From: a bacterium | GTDB taxonomy: Bacteria > Myxococcota_A > Bradymonadia > UBA7976 > UBA1532 | Assembly (NCBI GenBank): GCA_030427205.1 | Contig: JAUHXC010000002.1 | Coordinates: forward strand, 310,001-374,000 | DNA length: 64,000 bases | Reading direction: 5' to 3' | Part shown: piece by piece, positions 6,928-15,568 of the stretch | How positions within the stretch are numbered: position 1 is the stretch's first letter | Layout: the number at the start of each line of letters is the position of its first letter | Program-made: the position numbers and the translations under genes | Notes under the pieces: generated by a model | What the model was told of the DNA's origin: nothing | What the model saw: the letters and a program-made list of their open reading frames with translations, nothing else | Databases searched by the model: none

Positions 6928-8682
6928 ATGAGCGCCACGTTCATCCTCGACGGCAGCAACCTCGCCTGGCTCGGTCCGGGCGAAGGCGCCTCCCTGGCAC
7001 CGGTCGATGCCATCGCCGACGCGCTGCGGGCGGAGTGGCCCGGGTGCAAGGTCATCGCGCTGTGCGACGCGTCGCTGCGCCATCGGCTCTCGCCGGCCGA
7101 CAAGGCCGAGCACGAGCGGCGCACCAAGGCGGGAGAGCTCGTCGAGGCGCCGGCCGACGAAGACGCCGACGCCTATATCCTCGAGTCGGCGCGCCGCCTG
7201 GGCGGATGCGTGGTGACCCGCGATCTCTATCGCGATCGGCGCGAGGCCCGGGCCGGGGTGCCGATGCTGCGGCCGGCGTTGATCGGGGGGGCGGTGATCC
7301 TGGGGGATCCCAAGGTCTTCCCGACCGCGGACAGCGATCGCGGCGAGCCGCTGCCGGCCGACGCCCTCGGCCCGCGGGTGGCACCCGCGCCGTTGCCGGG
7401 TGGTGAGCCGGTCGACGCGGCGTCGGTCGATCCATCGGAGGCCGACGCCGCCGCGGACGCGTCGGCCGAGAAGCAGGCGGCCGGGTCCGACGCCGAGCCC
7501 GAGGCGAAGACCGACGGCGATACGGGCGCAGAGAGCGGTGACGACCCGCAGGACAAGAGTGAGGCCGAGCCGCCCGAGAAGCCGGCCCGCCGCCGCAAGC
7601 AGCCCTCATCCAAGACGGCATCATCCGACAAGAAGCCGACGCGAGCGCGCGGCGCCAAGACGCGCACCCGAAAGACGAAGAGCAGCGGGTCGAAGAGCAG
7701 CGGGTCGAAGGGCGGCCGTCGTCCGTCCCCAGAGCCCACGCCGAGCTCACGACCGCTCATCGTCCTCGCGCTGGTCGTCGCCGCGGGCGCGCTCGTCGGG
7801 CTCGCGCGCTGGATGGTCGTCGACGACGTGCCTGCGCTCTCCGCCGACGACGGCGGCGTGCTCTTCGCCCGCAACTGCAAAGGCTGGCTCCTCGCCGGGC
7901 AGGACGAACGGATCGTCTTCCACGCGCGCAGCGATCAGTGCGCCACCTCGATCGCGGCGTTGGGCCCCGAACGCTATCTGGTCACCGTCGCCGACGGCGA
8001 CGCGCCGGAGACCGTCGGCGCGGTCTCGCTCATCGTCGTCGAGGACGGGGTCGAGGGCGAGCCGGCCGAGCTGACCCGCGGTCGCGCAGGCGCCGGGGAC
8101 GTGCCCGACGAGCGGGCCACGGCCCGGATCACGGGGGTCGATGCCGCCGCGGGCGTGGTCGCGCTGACCGTCTGGCCCTCGGCAGAGCGCCCGCCGCTGA
8201 GCGTCGTGCGCCGGATCGACGGCGACGTGCTGGCCCATGACGCGGCCCTCGCGGGTCTGACGCTCGCATCGGGCCGAGCCGCAGCCCTCAAGCATCACTG
8301 CCCCGCCGGCTGCGGCAGCGCGCACATCGCAGACGATCCGCACACCGCCCTGGACGCGGCCCGCAGCGCCCCCGCCCCCGCCGAGGCGGCCCTACGCTGG
8401 GCGGGTCCGGCCGCGTTCTCGCCCGATGGCACCCGGCTCGCCGCCGCCGAGGCGTTCGACAACGGGCGCGGCGGCGTCGTGCTCATCGACGTCGCCTCGG
8501 GCGAGCAGCGCCGGTTGGCGTTCGAAGCCCGCGACCAGACCCGGGTGACCGGCCTGGCCTGGACGGCCGCCGGCATCTTCCTCGGCGCGAGCGGCGCGCT
8601 CTACCAGACGGGGCCGGATGGCGACGGCGTCTGGCTGCCGGTGAGCCGCAACCCCGAGAGTCTCGCGCCGGCGCGGCCCTGA
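6928..8682 (+). CDS. Membrane-tethered NYN/PIN-like ribonuclease-domain protein with extracytoplasmic propeller-like domain
   Basis: 584 residues. Residues 1-125 look like an NYN domain of the Zc3h12a-type RNase group: FILDGSNLAW (Asp8, Asn11), ADEDADAYIL (Asp79, Asp81) and VVTRDLYRD (Asp99) supply the acidic metal-binding set. An acidic linker (about 160-218) is followed by a Lys/Arg/Ser linker (about 219-265) and one TM helix (about 275-297). The remaining 285 residues have WD/Lpp-like pieces such as FSPDGTRLAAAEA and VVLIDVASGEQ, so probably a small beta-propeller. The positive linker on the N-terminal side puts the nuclease domain in the cytoplasm and the propeller outside. No ribosome-binding site is seen; start ATG follows a -10-like box by eight bases. 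Activity is inferred from motifs only. Confidence 0.7.
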   Translation: MSATFILDGSNLAWLGPGEGASLAPVDAIADALRAEWPGCKVIALCDASLRHRLSPADKAEHERRTKAGELVEAPADEDADAYILESARRLGGCVVTRDLYRDRREARAGVPMLRPALIGGAVILGDPKVFPTADSDRGEPLPADALGPRVAPAPLPGGEPVDAASVDPSEADAAADASAEKQAAGSDAEPEAKTDGDTGAESGDDPQDKSEAEPPEKPARRRKQPSSKTASSDKKPTRARGAKTRTRKTKSSGSKSSGSKGGRRPSPEPTPSSRPLIVLALVVAAGALVGLARWMVVDDVPALSADDGGVLFARNCKGWLLAGQDERIVFHARSDQCATSIAALGPERYLVTVADGDAPETVGAVSLIVVEDGVEGEPAELTRGRAGAGDVPDERATARITGVDAAAGVVALTVWPSAERPPLSVVRRIDGDVLAHDAALAGLTLASGRAAALKHHCPAGCGSAHIADDPHTALDAARSAPAPAEAALRWAGPAAFSPDGTRLAAAEAFDNGRGGVVLIDVASGEQRRLAFEARDQTRVTGLAWTAAGIFLGASGALYQTGPDGDGVWLPVSRNPESLAPARP

Positions 8683-8882
8683 GCCGAGCGCCGGGGCCGT
8701 AGAAGCCGCTGCCACGGCCGCCGGCGGAGCACCGATGCTCCACCCGCGCGCATCCCAGAGGCCCCGCGGAGTATCAACCCCCCACCGGACGCGCAGAAGC
8801 GCCCCTCGATCGACGGCACGGATCTTGGTAGTAGGCCCGTGTCGTGGACTCCGAGTCCGCCATCGCCCAGGAGCCGCCTCCG

Positions 8883-10766
8883 ATGACCATCACCCGCGCC
8901 CTCATCCCCGCCGCCGGCCGCGGGGCCCGCCTCGACCGGCCCGGCACCCCCAAGCCGCTCGTCGACGTCGGTGGCGATCCGCTGATCGTCCGCCTGCTCA
9001 AGCAGCTCGCCGCCGCCGGCATCACCCACGCGACCGTCGTGCTGGGCTACGCCGCCGACCCGATCCAGCGGGTCCTGACGCTGCACCCCGAGCTGGACGT
9101 CGAGCTGACCTTCGTGCGCCACGAGGGCTGGGATGCCGGGCTGGCCTCGTCGCTGCTCGCCGGCGCCGACTCGGTGGGCGACGAGCCCTTCGTGCTCGCC
9201 ATGGCCGATCACATCTTCGACGCGCCGCTCGTCGAGGCCATCGCGACCGCCCGGCTGCCGCGCGACGGGGTCGTGGTGCTGCTCGATACCGATACCGACG
9301 GGGTCTTCGAGGCCGAGGACGCCGTCAAGATCCGCGGCGCCGAGGCGCCCACCGCCTTCGGGCGCGACCTGCCCACCTTCGACGCGGTCGACTGCGGCCT
9401 CATGCTGGCGAGCCCGGCGCTCTTCGACGCCTTGAAAGCCGCCATCGCCGACGGTGGAGACTGCCTCTCCGACGGCCTCAACCTGCTGGCCCGCTCGGGG
9501 CGCATTCGCGGCCTGCGCACCGGCGCCCACGGGTGGGACGACGTCGACACCCCCGCCGGGCTGGTGCACGCCGAGATGCGGCTGCGTCAGCAGCGCCGCG
9601 CCCGGATCCTGGCCGGCCCCGACGTGCCGCCGCCGCCGGCCGCCACCCATCAGTTCGTGACCGGCGCGCCGGTGACCACCGACATCGTCGTCCAGCGCGG
9701 CGCGGTGCGAAACCCGCTGGCCGCGGGGGTCATCCCGCCTGAGAGCGCCAGCTCGCCGGTCTTCGTCATCACCGACGAGACCGTCGACAGCCTCTACGGC
9801 GAGGCCTTCGTCGGCCCGCTCGAGGCCGCCGGCTACACCGTCGACAAGCTGGTGATGCCCGACGGCGAGAGTTCGAAGACGATCCAGAACTTCGGGCACA
9901 TGGCCGAGCGCATCCTCGCGGCGGGCATCGACGAGCGCTCGGTCTTGATCTCGTTGGGCGGCGGCGCGGTGTGCAACGTCTCGGGTCTGCTGGCGTCGAC
10001 GCTGTACCGCGGGGTCGGCCTGGTGCACGTGCCCACGACGGTCATGGCCCAGTGCGACGCCGCCATCAGCCACAAGCAGGCGGTCAACGGCGCCCACGGC
10101 AAGAACCTCATCGGGGCCTACTACGCGCCCAAGCGCATCGTGGTCGACGCCGAGGTGCTCGCCACCCTCGACGAGCGGGCGGTGCCCGACGGCCTCGCCG
10201 AGGTGCTCAAGCACGCGCTGGCGCAGGACGGTGACTTCCTGCAGCGGCTGCTCGACTACAAGGGCGACATCCGCGATCTGGGCTTCCTCGAGTCGGTCAT
10301 CGAGCACAACATCCGCCTCAAGTGCGACGTGATGGCCACCGACCCGCAGGAGTACCGCGAGGGCATGGTGCTGCAGTACGGCCACACGGTGGGTCACCCC
10401 GTCGAGCACCTGTCGGGCTACCGGCTGCGCCACGGCGAGTGCGTCGGCATCGGCATGGCGGTGGCCGTGCGCGTCGCCCGGCTGATGGGCGCGTGCGACG
10501 ACCACACCGTGGCGCAGCATGATCGGCTGATCAGCGCCTACGGCCTGCCGCACCGCATCCCCGACGACATCCGCACCGCCGACATCATGGAAGGCCTCAA
10601 GTACAACAAGCGCTACCTGACCGAAGGCACGCGCATGGCGCTGGTCAAGGGCCCCGGCACGCTGTGGTCGGTCAATGACGACTACGCGATCCCGGTGACC
10701 GAGTCGGTGCTGATCCAGGCCATCGACGCGACCCGGGCCGACGCTGCGGTGGCCCTCGGCGCCTGA
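8883..10766 (+). CDS. Bifunctional nucleotidyltransferase / sugar-phosphate cyclase (DOI-synthase-like) fusion
   Basis: 627 residues. Residues 1-235 are a sugar/inositol-phosphate nucleotidyltransferase: PAAGRGARL with PKPLVDVGG (Lys24), metal Asp in MADHIFD (about 109) and WDDVDTP (about 218-224); the style recalls inositol-1-phosphate cytidylyltransferases. Residues 270-610 are a dehydroquinate-synthase-fold cyclase with LGGGAVCN, Asp392, HKQAVN (Lys398, Asn402), GKNLIG, Glu440/Lys443, His501/His505 and His517. SHKQAVNGAHGKNL and QYGHTVGH resemble 2-deoxy-scyllo-inosose synthase rather than true dehydroquinate synthase: the Arg/Asn of the latter are Gly and Gln498 here. It probably makes and nucleotidylates a cyclitol (inference). 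AGGAG lies eight bases before the ATG. The SDR gene follows after 39 bases. Confidence 0.82.
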   Translation: MTITRALIPAAGRGARLDRPGTPKPLVDVGGDPLIVRLLKQLAAAGITHATVVLGYAADPIQRVLTLHPELDVELTFVRHEGWDAGLASSLLAGADSVGDEPFVLAMADHIFDAPLVEAIATARLPRDGVVVLLDTDTDGVFEAEDAVKIRGAEAPTAFGRDLPTFDAVDCGLMLASPALFDALKAAIADGGDCLSDGLNLLARSGRIRGLRTGAHGWDDVDTPAGLVHAEMRLRQQRRARILAGPDVPPPPAATHQFVTGAPVTTDIVVQRGAVRNPLAAGVIPPESASSPVFVITDETVDSLYGEAFVGPLEAAGYTVDKLVMPDGESSKTIQNFGHMAERILAAGIDERSVLISLGGGAVCNVSGLLASTLYRGVGLVHVPTTVMAQCDAAISHKQAVNGAHGKNLIGAYYAPKRIVVDAEVLATLDERAVPDGLAEVLKHALAQDGDFLQRLLDYKGDIRDLGFLESVIEHNIRLKCDVMATDPQEYREGMVLQYGHTVGHPVEHLSGYRLRHGECVGIGMAVAVRVARLMGACDDHTVAQHDRLISAYGLPHRIPDDIRTADIMEGLKYNKRYLTEGTRMALVKGPGTLWSVNDDYAIPVTESVLIQAIDATRADAAVALGA

Positions 10767-10805
10767 CCCTGCCCCTTCTTCGACCCCGATCGACCGACAG
10801 GCAAC

Positions 10806-11555
10806 ATGAAGCTCGACACCTCCGATCCCATCGCCGTCATCACCGGCGCCGGCACCGGCATCGGCCGCTGCGTCGCCGAGCGCTTCGTCGCCGACCATCA
10901 CATCGTGGCCATCGGCCGCCGCCCGGCGCCGCTGGATGCGCTGGCCGAGGCGTTCCCCGGGCGGGTGACCCCCCTGCCCCTCGACGTCGCCGATCACGCG
11001 GCGGTCGACGAGGCCCTCGCCGACATCCCGGCGCTGCGGGTGCTGGTCATCAACCACGGCATCTGCCAGACCGTGCCGCACGACGCCCCCGAGGCGGTGC
11101 ATACCTTCCACCGGACGCTGGCCATCAACCTGAGCGGCGCGATGCACGTGCTGCACGCGCTCAGCCCGCGCATCGTCGACAACGGCCGGGTCATCACGGT
11201 CGCCTCGGGCCTCGGCAAGCTGGGGCGCGGCGGCAAGTCGGCCTACGCCGCCAGCAAGCACGGCCTGCTCGGCCTGACCCGCTGCGTCGCCGAAGAGCTG
11301 GCGCCGCGCGGCATCACGGTCAACGGCGTCTGTCCGGGCTGGGTCGACACCGACATGGCCCGGGCGGACGTCGTGCGCGAGGCGGCGGGTGGCGATCCGG
11401 CGGCGGTGCGCGCCGAGGCGGAGAGCCACATCCCGCTCGGCCGCTTCGTGAAGCCCGACGAGGTCGCCGCGCTCATCGCGTGGCTGGCGAGTCCGGCGGC
11501 CAATATGATCACCGGGCAGGCCTACAACATCAGCGGCGGTGAATTCGGGGCCTGA
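10806..11555 (+). CDS. Short-chain dehydrogenase/reductase (SDR)
   Basis: 249 residues, a classical SDR. Cofactor motif TGAGTGIG (about 14-21), an NHG motif in place of NNAG, catalytic Ser in VASGLGKLG, YAASK (Tyr and Lys of the active site) and a C-terminal GQAYNISGG are all present. An Arg-Arg after the second strand (IGRRPAP) favours NADP(H). The gene lies 39 bases after the nucleotidyltransferase-cyclase fusion on the same strand and is probably co-transcribed, so the likely job is oxidation or reduction of the cyclitol made by that enzyme; SDRs play that part in aminocyclitol and C7-cyclitol routes (established for other systems, inferred here). Confidence 0.88.
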   Translation: MKLDTSDPIAVITGAGTGIGRCVAERFVADHHIVAIGRRPAPLDALAEAFPGRVTPLPLDVADHAAVDEALADIPALRVLVINHGICQTVPHDAPEAVHTFHRTLAINLSGAMHVLHALSPRIVDNGRVITVASGLGKLGRGGKSAYAASKHGLLGLTRCVAEELAPRGITVNGVCPGWVDTDMARADVVREAAGGDPAAVRAEAESHIPLGRFVKPDEVAALIAWLASPAANMITGQAYNISGGEFGA

Positions 11556-11699
11556 AGGCGGCCCGCGACATGCCCCTGGGGCGCTTCGGATGCCCCGCCC
11601 GAGCCGGATCGGCACCCCGTCCAATGCGACACGGCCACCCGCCGCGAACACGCCACAGATGCACGCTGGAGCGCGCAGGAGGCCTGGCATCTCACAGGC

Positions 11700-13061
11700 T
11701 CAGGCCCCGCTCGGGCGCGCCTCGACCCCCTTGGGCGGCGTGCCGCCGCGCACGATTCGCCGGCCGTGGTGGGTATCGACCAGGATGCCGACCTTCTGCA
11801 GGAAAGCCGTGGGCAGCGTCCCGCCGATCTGCACGATGATCCCGTCGACCGGCACCTCCACGTCGCCCTCGGGCGCGGTGAGATGGGCGACGTCGAAGTC
11901 GAGGCGGGTGACGTTGCTCTCGAGAAGCAGGTGCACCGCGCCCGCCTTCACCGCGGCGTCGAGCCGCTCGCGGGTCTCGGGCGCGACCCGGCGGAAGGCC
12001 GCGCCGCGGTACGACAGAGTCACCGTGCTGCCCTCGACCTCCGACAGCATCAGCGCCGACTCCACCGCCGAGTTGCCGCCGCCGACGACCAGGACCCGCT
12101 GCCCGACATACTGATCGGGATCGAGCAGCCGGTAGACCACCCGCCCCTGGTCTTCGCCGGGCACCCCCAGCTTGCGCGGCGTGCCGCGGCGGCCGACGGC
12201 GACGATCACCCGGCGCGCGTCGAGCGCATCTCCGCCGGCGAGCTGCACCGTGAAGTGCTCGTCGTGGGCCTCGATGTCGTCCACCCGCGAGCGGCTGCGC
12301 ACCGGCACATCGGCCGCGGCGGCCTCCATGAAGTCCATCAGCTGCTCTTTGGTCATGCGCGGCCCGGGCAGCTGGTCCATCCCTGGCATCTCAACCGGCC
12401 GGGTCAGGATGATCTTGCCCCGCGGATAGCTCAAGACCGCGCCGCCCGGATCGTCCTGCTCGCAGACCAGCACGTCGAGCCCCAGGCGCTGCGCCTCACG
12501 CGCCGCCGAGATGCCGGCCGGCCCGCCGCCGACGACGAGCAGATCGAGCATGCCGCCCTCGGGCGCGCCGGCGAGCGAGCGGACCACCGAGCCCACCGCC
12601 TGTCGGCCTTGCTCGACGGCGTTGCGGATGAGCCCCATGCCGCCGACCTCGCCGGCGATGAACATGCCCGGCACGCTGGTCTCGAACGACGGATCGACCC
12701 GGGGGATGTCGACCCCGCGGCGCGCGGTGCCGAAGACCAGGGTGATGGCCTCCAGCGGGCAGGCCGCCTCGCACGCGCCGTGTCCGACGCAGGCCGAGCC
12801 GTTGATGAGCGTGGCCTGCCCGTCGATGATGCCGAGCACGTTCTTCTCGGGGCAGGCCCGCACGCAGGCCCCCGAGCCGATGCAGCGATCGGGGTCGATC
12901 CAGGGGTGCATCGAGACCGGCTCGGCGAGGCCGAGCTGCTCGGCCCGGGCCTTGAGGCCGCGCATCTTGCGCGCCTTGCTCCGGATGCGCCACTCGATGA
13001 AGCCGAAGAAGGCGACCTGCGGCGCGAGGATCGCCAGCAGCAACGCGTAGACGTCGTTCAT
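11700..13061 (-). CDS. Membrane-anchored ferredoxin-flavoprotein oxidoreductase with permuted thioredoxin-reductase fold
   Basis: 453 residues. An N-terminal membrane helix (about 4-24) is followed by a two-cluster ferredoxin segment whose motifs are Cys60-x2-Ser63-x2-Cys66-x3-Cys70-Pro and Cys91-x2-His94-x2-Cys97-x3-Cys101-Pro: the second Cys of each normal CxxCxxCxxxCP is Ser or His. Next comes VPGMFIAGEVGG with ...EQGRQAV (about 130-156), which in thioredoxin reductases is the C-terminal FAD segment, and only then the FAD motif VVGGGPAGISAA (about 176-187) and NAD(P) motif VVGGGNSAVESA. The final Ala-x-Gly-Glu/Asp segment is missing from the true C-terminus, so the fold looks circularly permuted. 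GGAGGAG precedes the start. Coupled by ATGA to the microprotein at 13195. Confidence 0.82.
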   Translation of the reverse strand: MNDVYALLLAILAPQVAFFGFIEWRIRSKARKMRGLKARAEQLGLAEPVSMHPWIDPDRCIGSGACVRACPEKNVLGIIDGQATLINGSACVGHGACEAACPLEAITLVFGTARRGVDIPRVDPSFETSVPGMFIAGEVGGMGLIRNAVEQGRQAVGSVVRSLAGAPEGGMLDLLVVGGGPAGISAAREAQRLGLDVLVCEQDDPGGAVLSYPRGKIILTRPVEMPGMDQLPGPRMTKEQLMDFMEAAAADVPVRSRSRVDDIEAHDEHFTVQLAGGDALDARRVIVAVGRRGTPRKLGVPGEDQGRVVYRLLDPDQYVGQRVLVVGGGNSAVESALMLSEVEGSTVTLSYRGAAFRRVAPETRERLDAAVKAGAVHLLLESNVTRLDFDVAHLTAPEGDVEVPVDGIIVQIGGTLPTAFLQKVGILVDTHHGRRIVRGGTPPKGVEARPSGA

Positions 13062-13195
13062 GGTCGCTCCTCCGCGCGGGCGCCCACCGGCGGGCTGGCG
13101 CGGCGGCTCCACTCGATGACGGCGACGAGCGCGAGCTGAGGCACGACGGCGATGACGACGGCGGCGATGAAGTCGGCAGCGATGAAGTCGGGCAT
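13058..13195 (-). CDS. 45-residue membrane microprotein, partner of the ferredoxin-flavoprotein
   Basis: A single hydrophobic helix with internal duplication (DFIAADFIAA, from a 12-bp direct repeat), then VVPQLALVAVIEWSRRA. That tail mirrors the N-terminal anchor of the next gene's product (LAPQVAFFGFIEWRIRSKA), with Pro-Gln and Ile-Glu-Trp in the same register. A textbook AGGAGG stands seven bases before the ATG, and its stop overlaps the next start in ATGA, so this short frame is very probably real. It likely sits in the inner membrane beside the reductase anchor, as a subunit or assembly factor (inference). Confidence 0.7.
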   Translation of the reverse strand: MPDFIAADFIAAVVIAVVPQLALVAVIEWSRRASPPVGARAEERP

Positions 13196-13404
13196 GGTGA
13201 ACCTCCTGACTTCAATAACCCGCGAGACCCGCGTCCGGGCACGGGCGGCTGCAGAAAGCTGCGCGCCGAGCAGCGAGAACGCATCGGGAGCGCTCGGCGA
13301 CCGGGTGCGCATCGCGACGCGGGCGGGCGGTTCGCGGCGGGCGTCGGCCTTGCGTGGGGGCGGTCGAGGTGGCAGCGTGCAGCCGCATACGCAGGGAGCA
13401 CGCC

Positions 13405-14772
13405 ATGTCGAGCCCGTCGTCCCATCCGTTGACCCGCTGGCTGGACAAGGCGTCGCCGATCGCCTTCTCGACCTATGCCATCGCGGCGGCGTTCACGACG
13501 TATTTCTGCATGTACGCGTTCCGCAAGCCGTTCGGCGCGGGCACGTTCGAGGGACAGGCCGAGCTGCCGTTGCTCGGCGGCATCGACCTGAAGATCCTCT
13601 TCGTCGTCTCGCAGGTGCTCGGCTACTGCCTTTCGAAGTTCACCGGCATCAAGGTCATCTCCGAGATGACCGCCGGCAAGCGGGCGGCGGCGATCCTGGT
13701 GGTCATCGGCATCGCCGAGGTGGCGCTGCTGCTCTTCGCCATCCTGCCCGCGCCGTGGAACGCGCTGGCGATGTTCCTCAACGGCGTGCCGCTCGGCATG
13801 GTCTGGGGGCTCGTCTTCGGTTTCCTGGAAGGCCGGCGGGTCAGCGAGGCCCTCGGGGCGGGCCTGAGCGCGAGCTATATCGTCGCGAGCGGCGTGGTGA
13901 AGTCGGTGGGCAAGATGCTCATCGAATACGGCGGGGTCGACGAATACTGGATGCCCGTGCTGACCGGGCTCATCTTCGCGCCGCTGATGGTCTTCTGCGT
14001 CTGGCTGCTGTCTCGCCTGCCGCCGCCCTCTGCGGAGGACGAGGCGGCCCGGGTCAAGCGCGAGCCGATGGACGGCAAGGCCCGCAAGGCCTTCGTGATG
14101 GCGTTCTTCCCGGGCCTGTTCTTCCTGACCTTCCTCTACATCTTCCTGACGGCCTATCGGGACTTCCGCGATAACTTCGCCGTCGAGATCTGGGCGGCGC
14201 TGGGCTACGCCGAGTCGCCGAGCATCCTGGCGACGTCCGAGCTGTACGTCGCCTTCGGGGTCATGGTCGCGCTCGGCGCGCTGATGACGATCAAGTCGAA
14301 CCGGGCCGGCCTCATCGCGGTGCATCTGGTGATGCTGGCGGGCACGGGCCTCGTCGGGCTGTCGACCCTGGCCTGGCAGGCCGGGCTGATGCCGGGCCTC
14401 TTCGGGGCGACGCCCGAGGCGGTCTGGATGATCCTCGTCGGGCTGGGGCTGTACCTGGCCTACGTGCCTTTCGGCTGCGTGCTGTTCGACCGGATGATCG
14501 CCGCGATCGGGGTGGTCGCGACGGCCGGCTTCATGATCTACGTCACCGACGCGTTCGGCTATCTCGGCAGCGTCGGGCTCCTGCTCTACAAGAACTTCGG
14601 CGCGCCCGATCTGTCGTGGCTCGACTTCTTCGTGACGTTCTCCTACATCACCTCGGTGCTGTGCTCGATCTGCTTCGTGGCCTCGATGATCTACTTCGAG
14701 CGGCGCAGCAGGGCCGCGCCGACCCCGCCGACGGCTCAGCCCTCCGCCGAAGAGCTGCCCGAAGCGGCCTGA
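13405..14772 (+). CDS. DUF5690-like multi-spanning membrane carrier (MFS fold)
   Basis: 455 residues with about twelve hydrophobic segments. Near the N-terminus stands TTYFCMYAFRKPFGAGTFEG, the hallmark I associate with DUF5690 proteins, which have an MFS-like layout. A charged cytoplasmic loop (about 210-232) divides the protein in two halves as in MFS carriers. No substrate can be named. The start chosen has GGGAG eight bases upstream. The last 37 bases overlap the convergent hydrolase gene (stop at 14736), so the two mRNAs share complementary 3' ends. Confidence 0.75.
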   Translation: MSSPSSHPLTRWLDKASPIAFSTYAIAAAFTTYFCMYAFRKPFGAGTFEGQAELPLLGGIDLKILFVVSQVLGYCLSKFTGIKVISEMTAGKRAAAILVVIGIAEVALLLFAILPAPWNALAMFLNGVPLGMVWGLVFGFLEGRRVSEALGAGLSASYIVASGVVKSVGKMLIEYGGVDEYWMPVLTGLIFAPLMVFCVWLLSRLPPPSAEDEAARVKREPMDGKARKAFVMAFFPGLFFLTFLYIFLTAYRDFRDNFAVEIWAALGYAESPSILATSELYVAFGVMVALGALMTIKSNRAGLIAVHLVMLAGTGLVGLSTLAWQAGLMPGLFGATPEAVWMILVGLGLYLAYVPFGCVLFDRMIAAIGVVATAGFMIYVTDAFGYLGSVGLLLYKNFGAPDLSWLDFFVTFSYITSVLCSICFVASMIYFERRSRAAPTPPTAQPSAEELPEAA

Positions 14773-15458
14773 GCGACCAGCGCCGCCACCCGATCGGGCG
14801 CCTCGTCGGGCAGCATGTGCCCCACCCCATCCCAGCGTTCGAACGAGCCGGCGGGGTGCCGGGAGGCCAGCGCGGCCAGCGGCGCGTCCGTCACCATGGG
14901 ATCCCGCGCCCCGCGGACGATGTACAGGGTGCCGGGGGTCTCGCTGGCGTCGCCGATCCAGGCGCGCAGGACTCCGGCGACCTGAGTGACGACGCGCTCG
15001 ATCCAGCGGTCGCCGGCGGCCGTGCCAGCCCGCGCCCGATGCACCGCCGCCCGTCGATCGGCCCACGGATGCTGCGGATCGCCGTACAACTGCCGCATCG
15101 CGCGCTCGTAGTCATCGGCGCTGCGGGCGGCGAGCGCGGCGCGGCTCCAGACGGCCCAGACGGCGCCGGGCGGCGGCGCGGGGCCTACGCCACCGGGCGC
15201 CAGCAGCACGAGCGGATGGCCACGACCGATGCGCCGCGCGGCGCACAGCGCCACATGCCCGCCCATCGAGTGTCCGACGACGACGCCCGGCCCCGCCGCC
15301 ATCCAGTCGGCGACCGCGTCGACGGCGTCGGGGAATCGGTCTGCCAGGCGCGGACGCTCGATGCGTGCTGCAGGCACGCGGGCCCGGATGGGAGCGACGA
15401 GGGCGTCGAAGCTGTCGGGCTCGGCCCCCAGACCATGAACGAGCAGGATGCGGATCAT
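14736..15458 (-). CDS. Alpha/beta hydrolase
   Basis: 240 residues, normal for a single-domain hydrolase. LVHGLG near residue 6 forms the oxyanion region, VVGHSMGGH holds the nucleophile Ser in a GxSxG elbow (about residue 64), VRGARDPMV carries the acid Asp and WDGVGHMLPDEAP the catalytic His. The pattern is that of esterases, lactonases and BioH-like enzymes; substrate unknown. No signal peptide. It overlaps the end of the membrane-carrier gene on the other strand and is divergent from the gene at 15569. Confidence 0.85.
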   Translation of the reverse strand: MIRILLVHGLGAEPDSFDALVAPIRARVPAARIERPRLADRFPDAVDAVADWMAAGPGVVVGHSMGGHVALCAARRIGRGHPLVLLAPGGVGPAPPPGAVWAVWSRAALAARSADDYERAMRQLYGDPQHPWADRRAAVHRARAGTAAGDRWIERVVTQVAGVLRAWIGDASETPGTLYIVRGARDPMVTDAPLAALASRHPAGSFERWDGVGHMLPDEAPDRVAALVAQAASGSSSAEG

Positions 15459-15568
15459 AGCGTCGGACTACAGTCGGTCGGCGGCTGGCGCAAGCGGATC
15501 ATCGCGCCGGTTGCTCCATCGGGGTGGTTGGCGGTAGAGGCATAGCTCCACTTCACCCCGGGACGTCG

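Noticed and set aside
8883..10766. Plain dehydroquinate synthase (aroB) call
   Set aside because: The Arg and Asn specific to AroB are Gly and Gln, the local motifs match DOI synthase better, and there is an N-terminal nucleotidyltransferase.
8601..11690. 1029-codon open frame on the minus strand across the cyclase fusion and SDR
   Set aside because: It is antisense to two genes with complete catalytic motifs, and its product is a low-complexity Gly/His/Arg sequence. The long frame follows from high GC in the third codon position.
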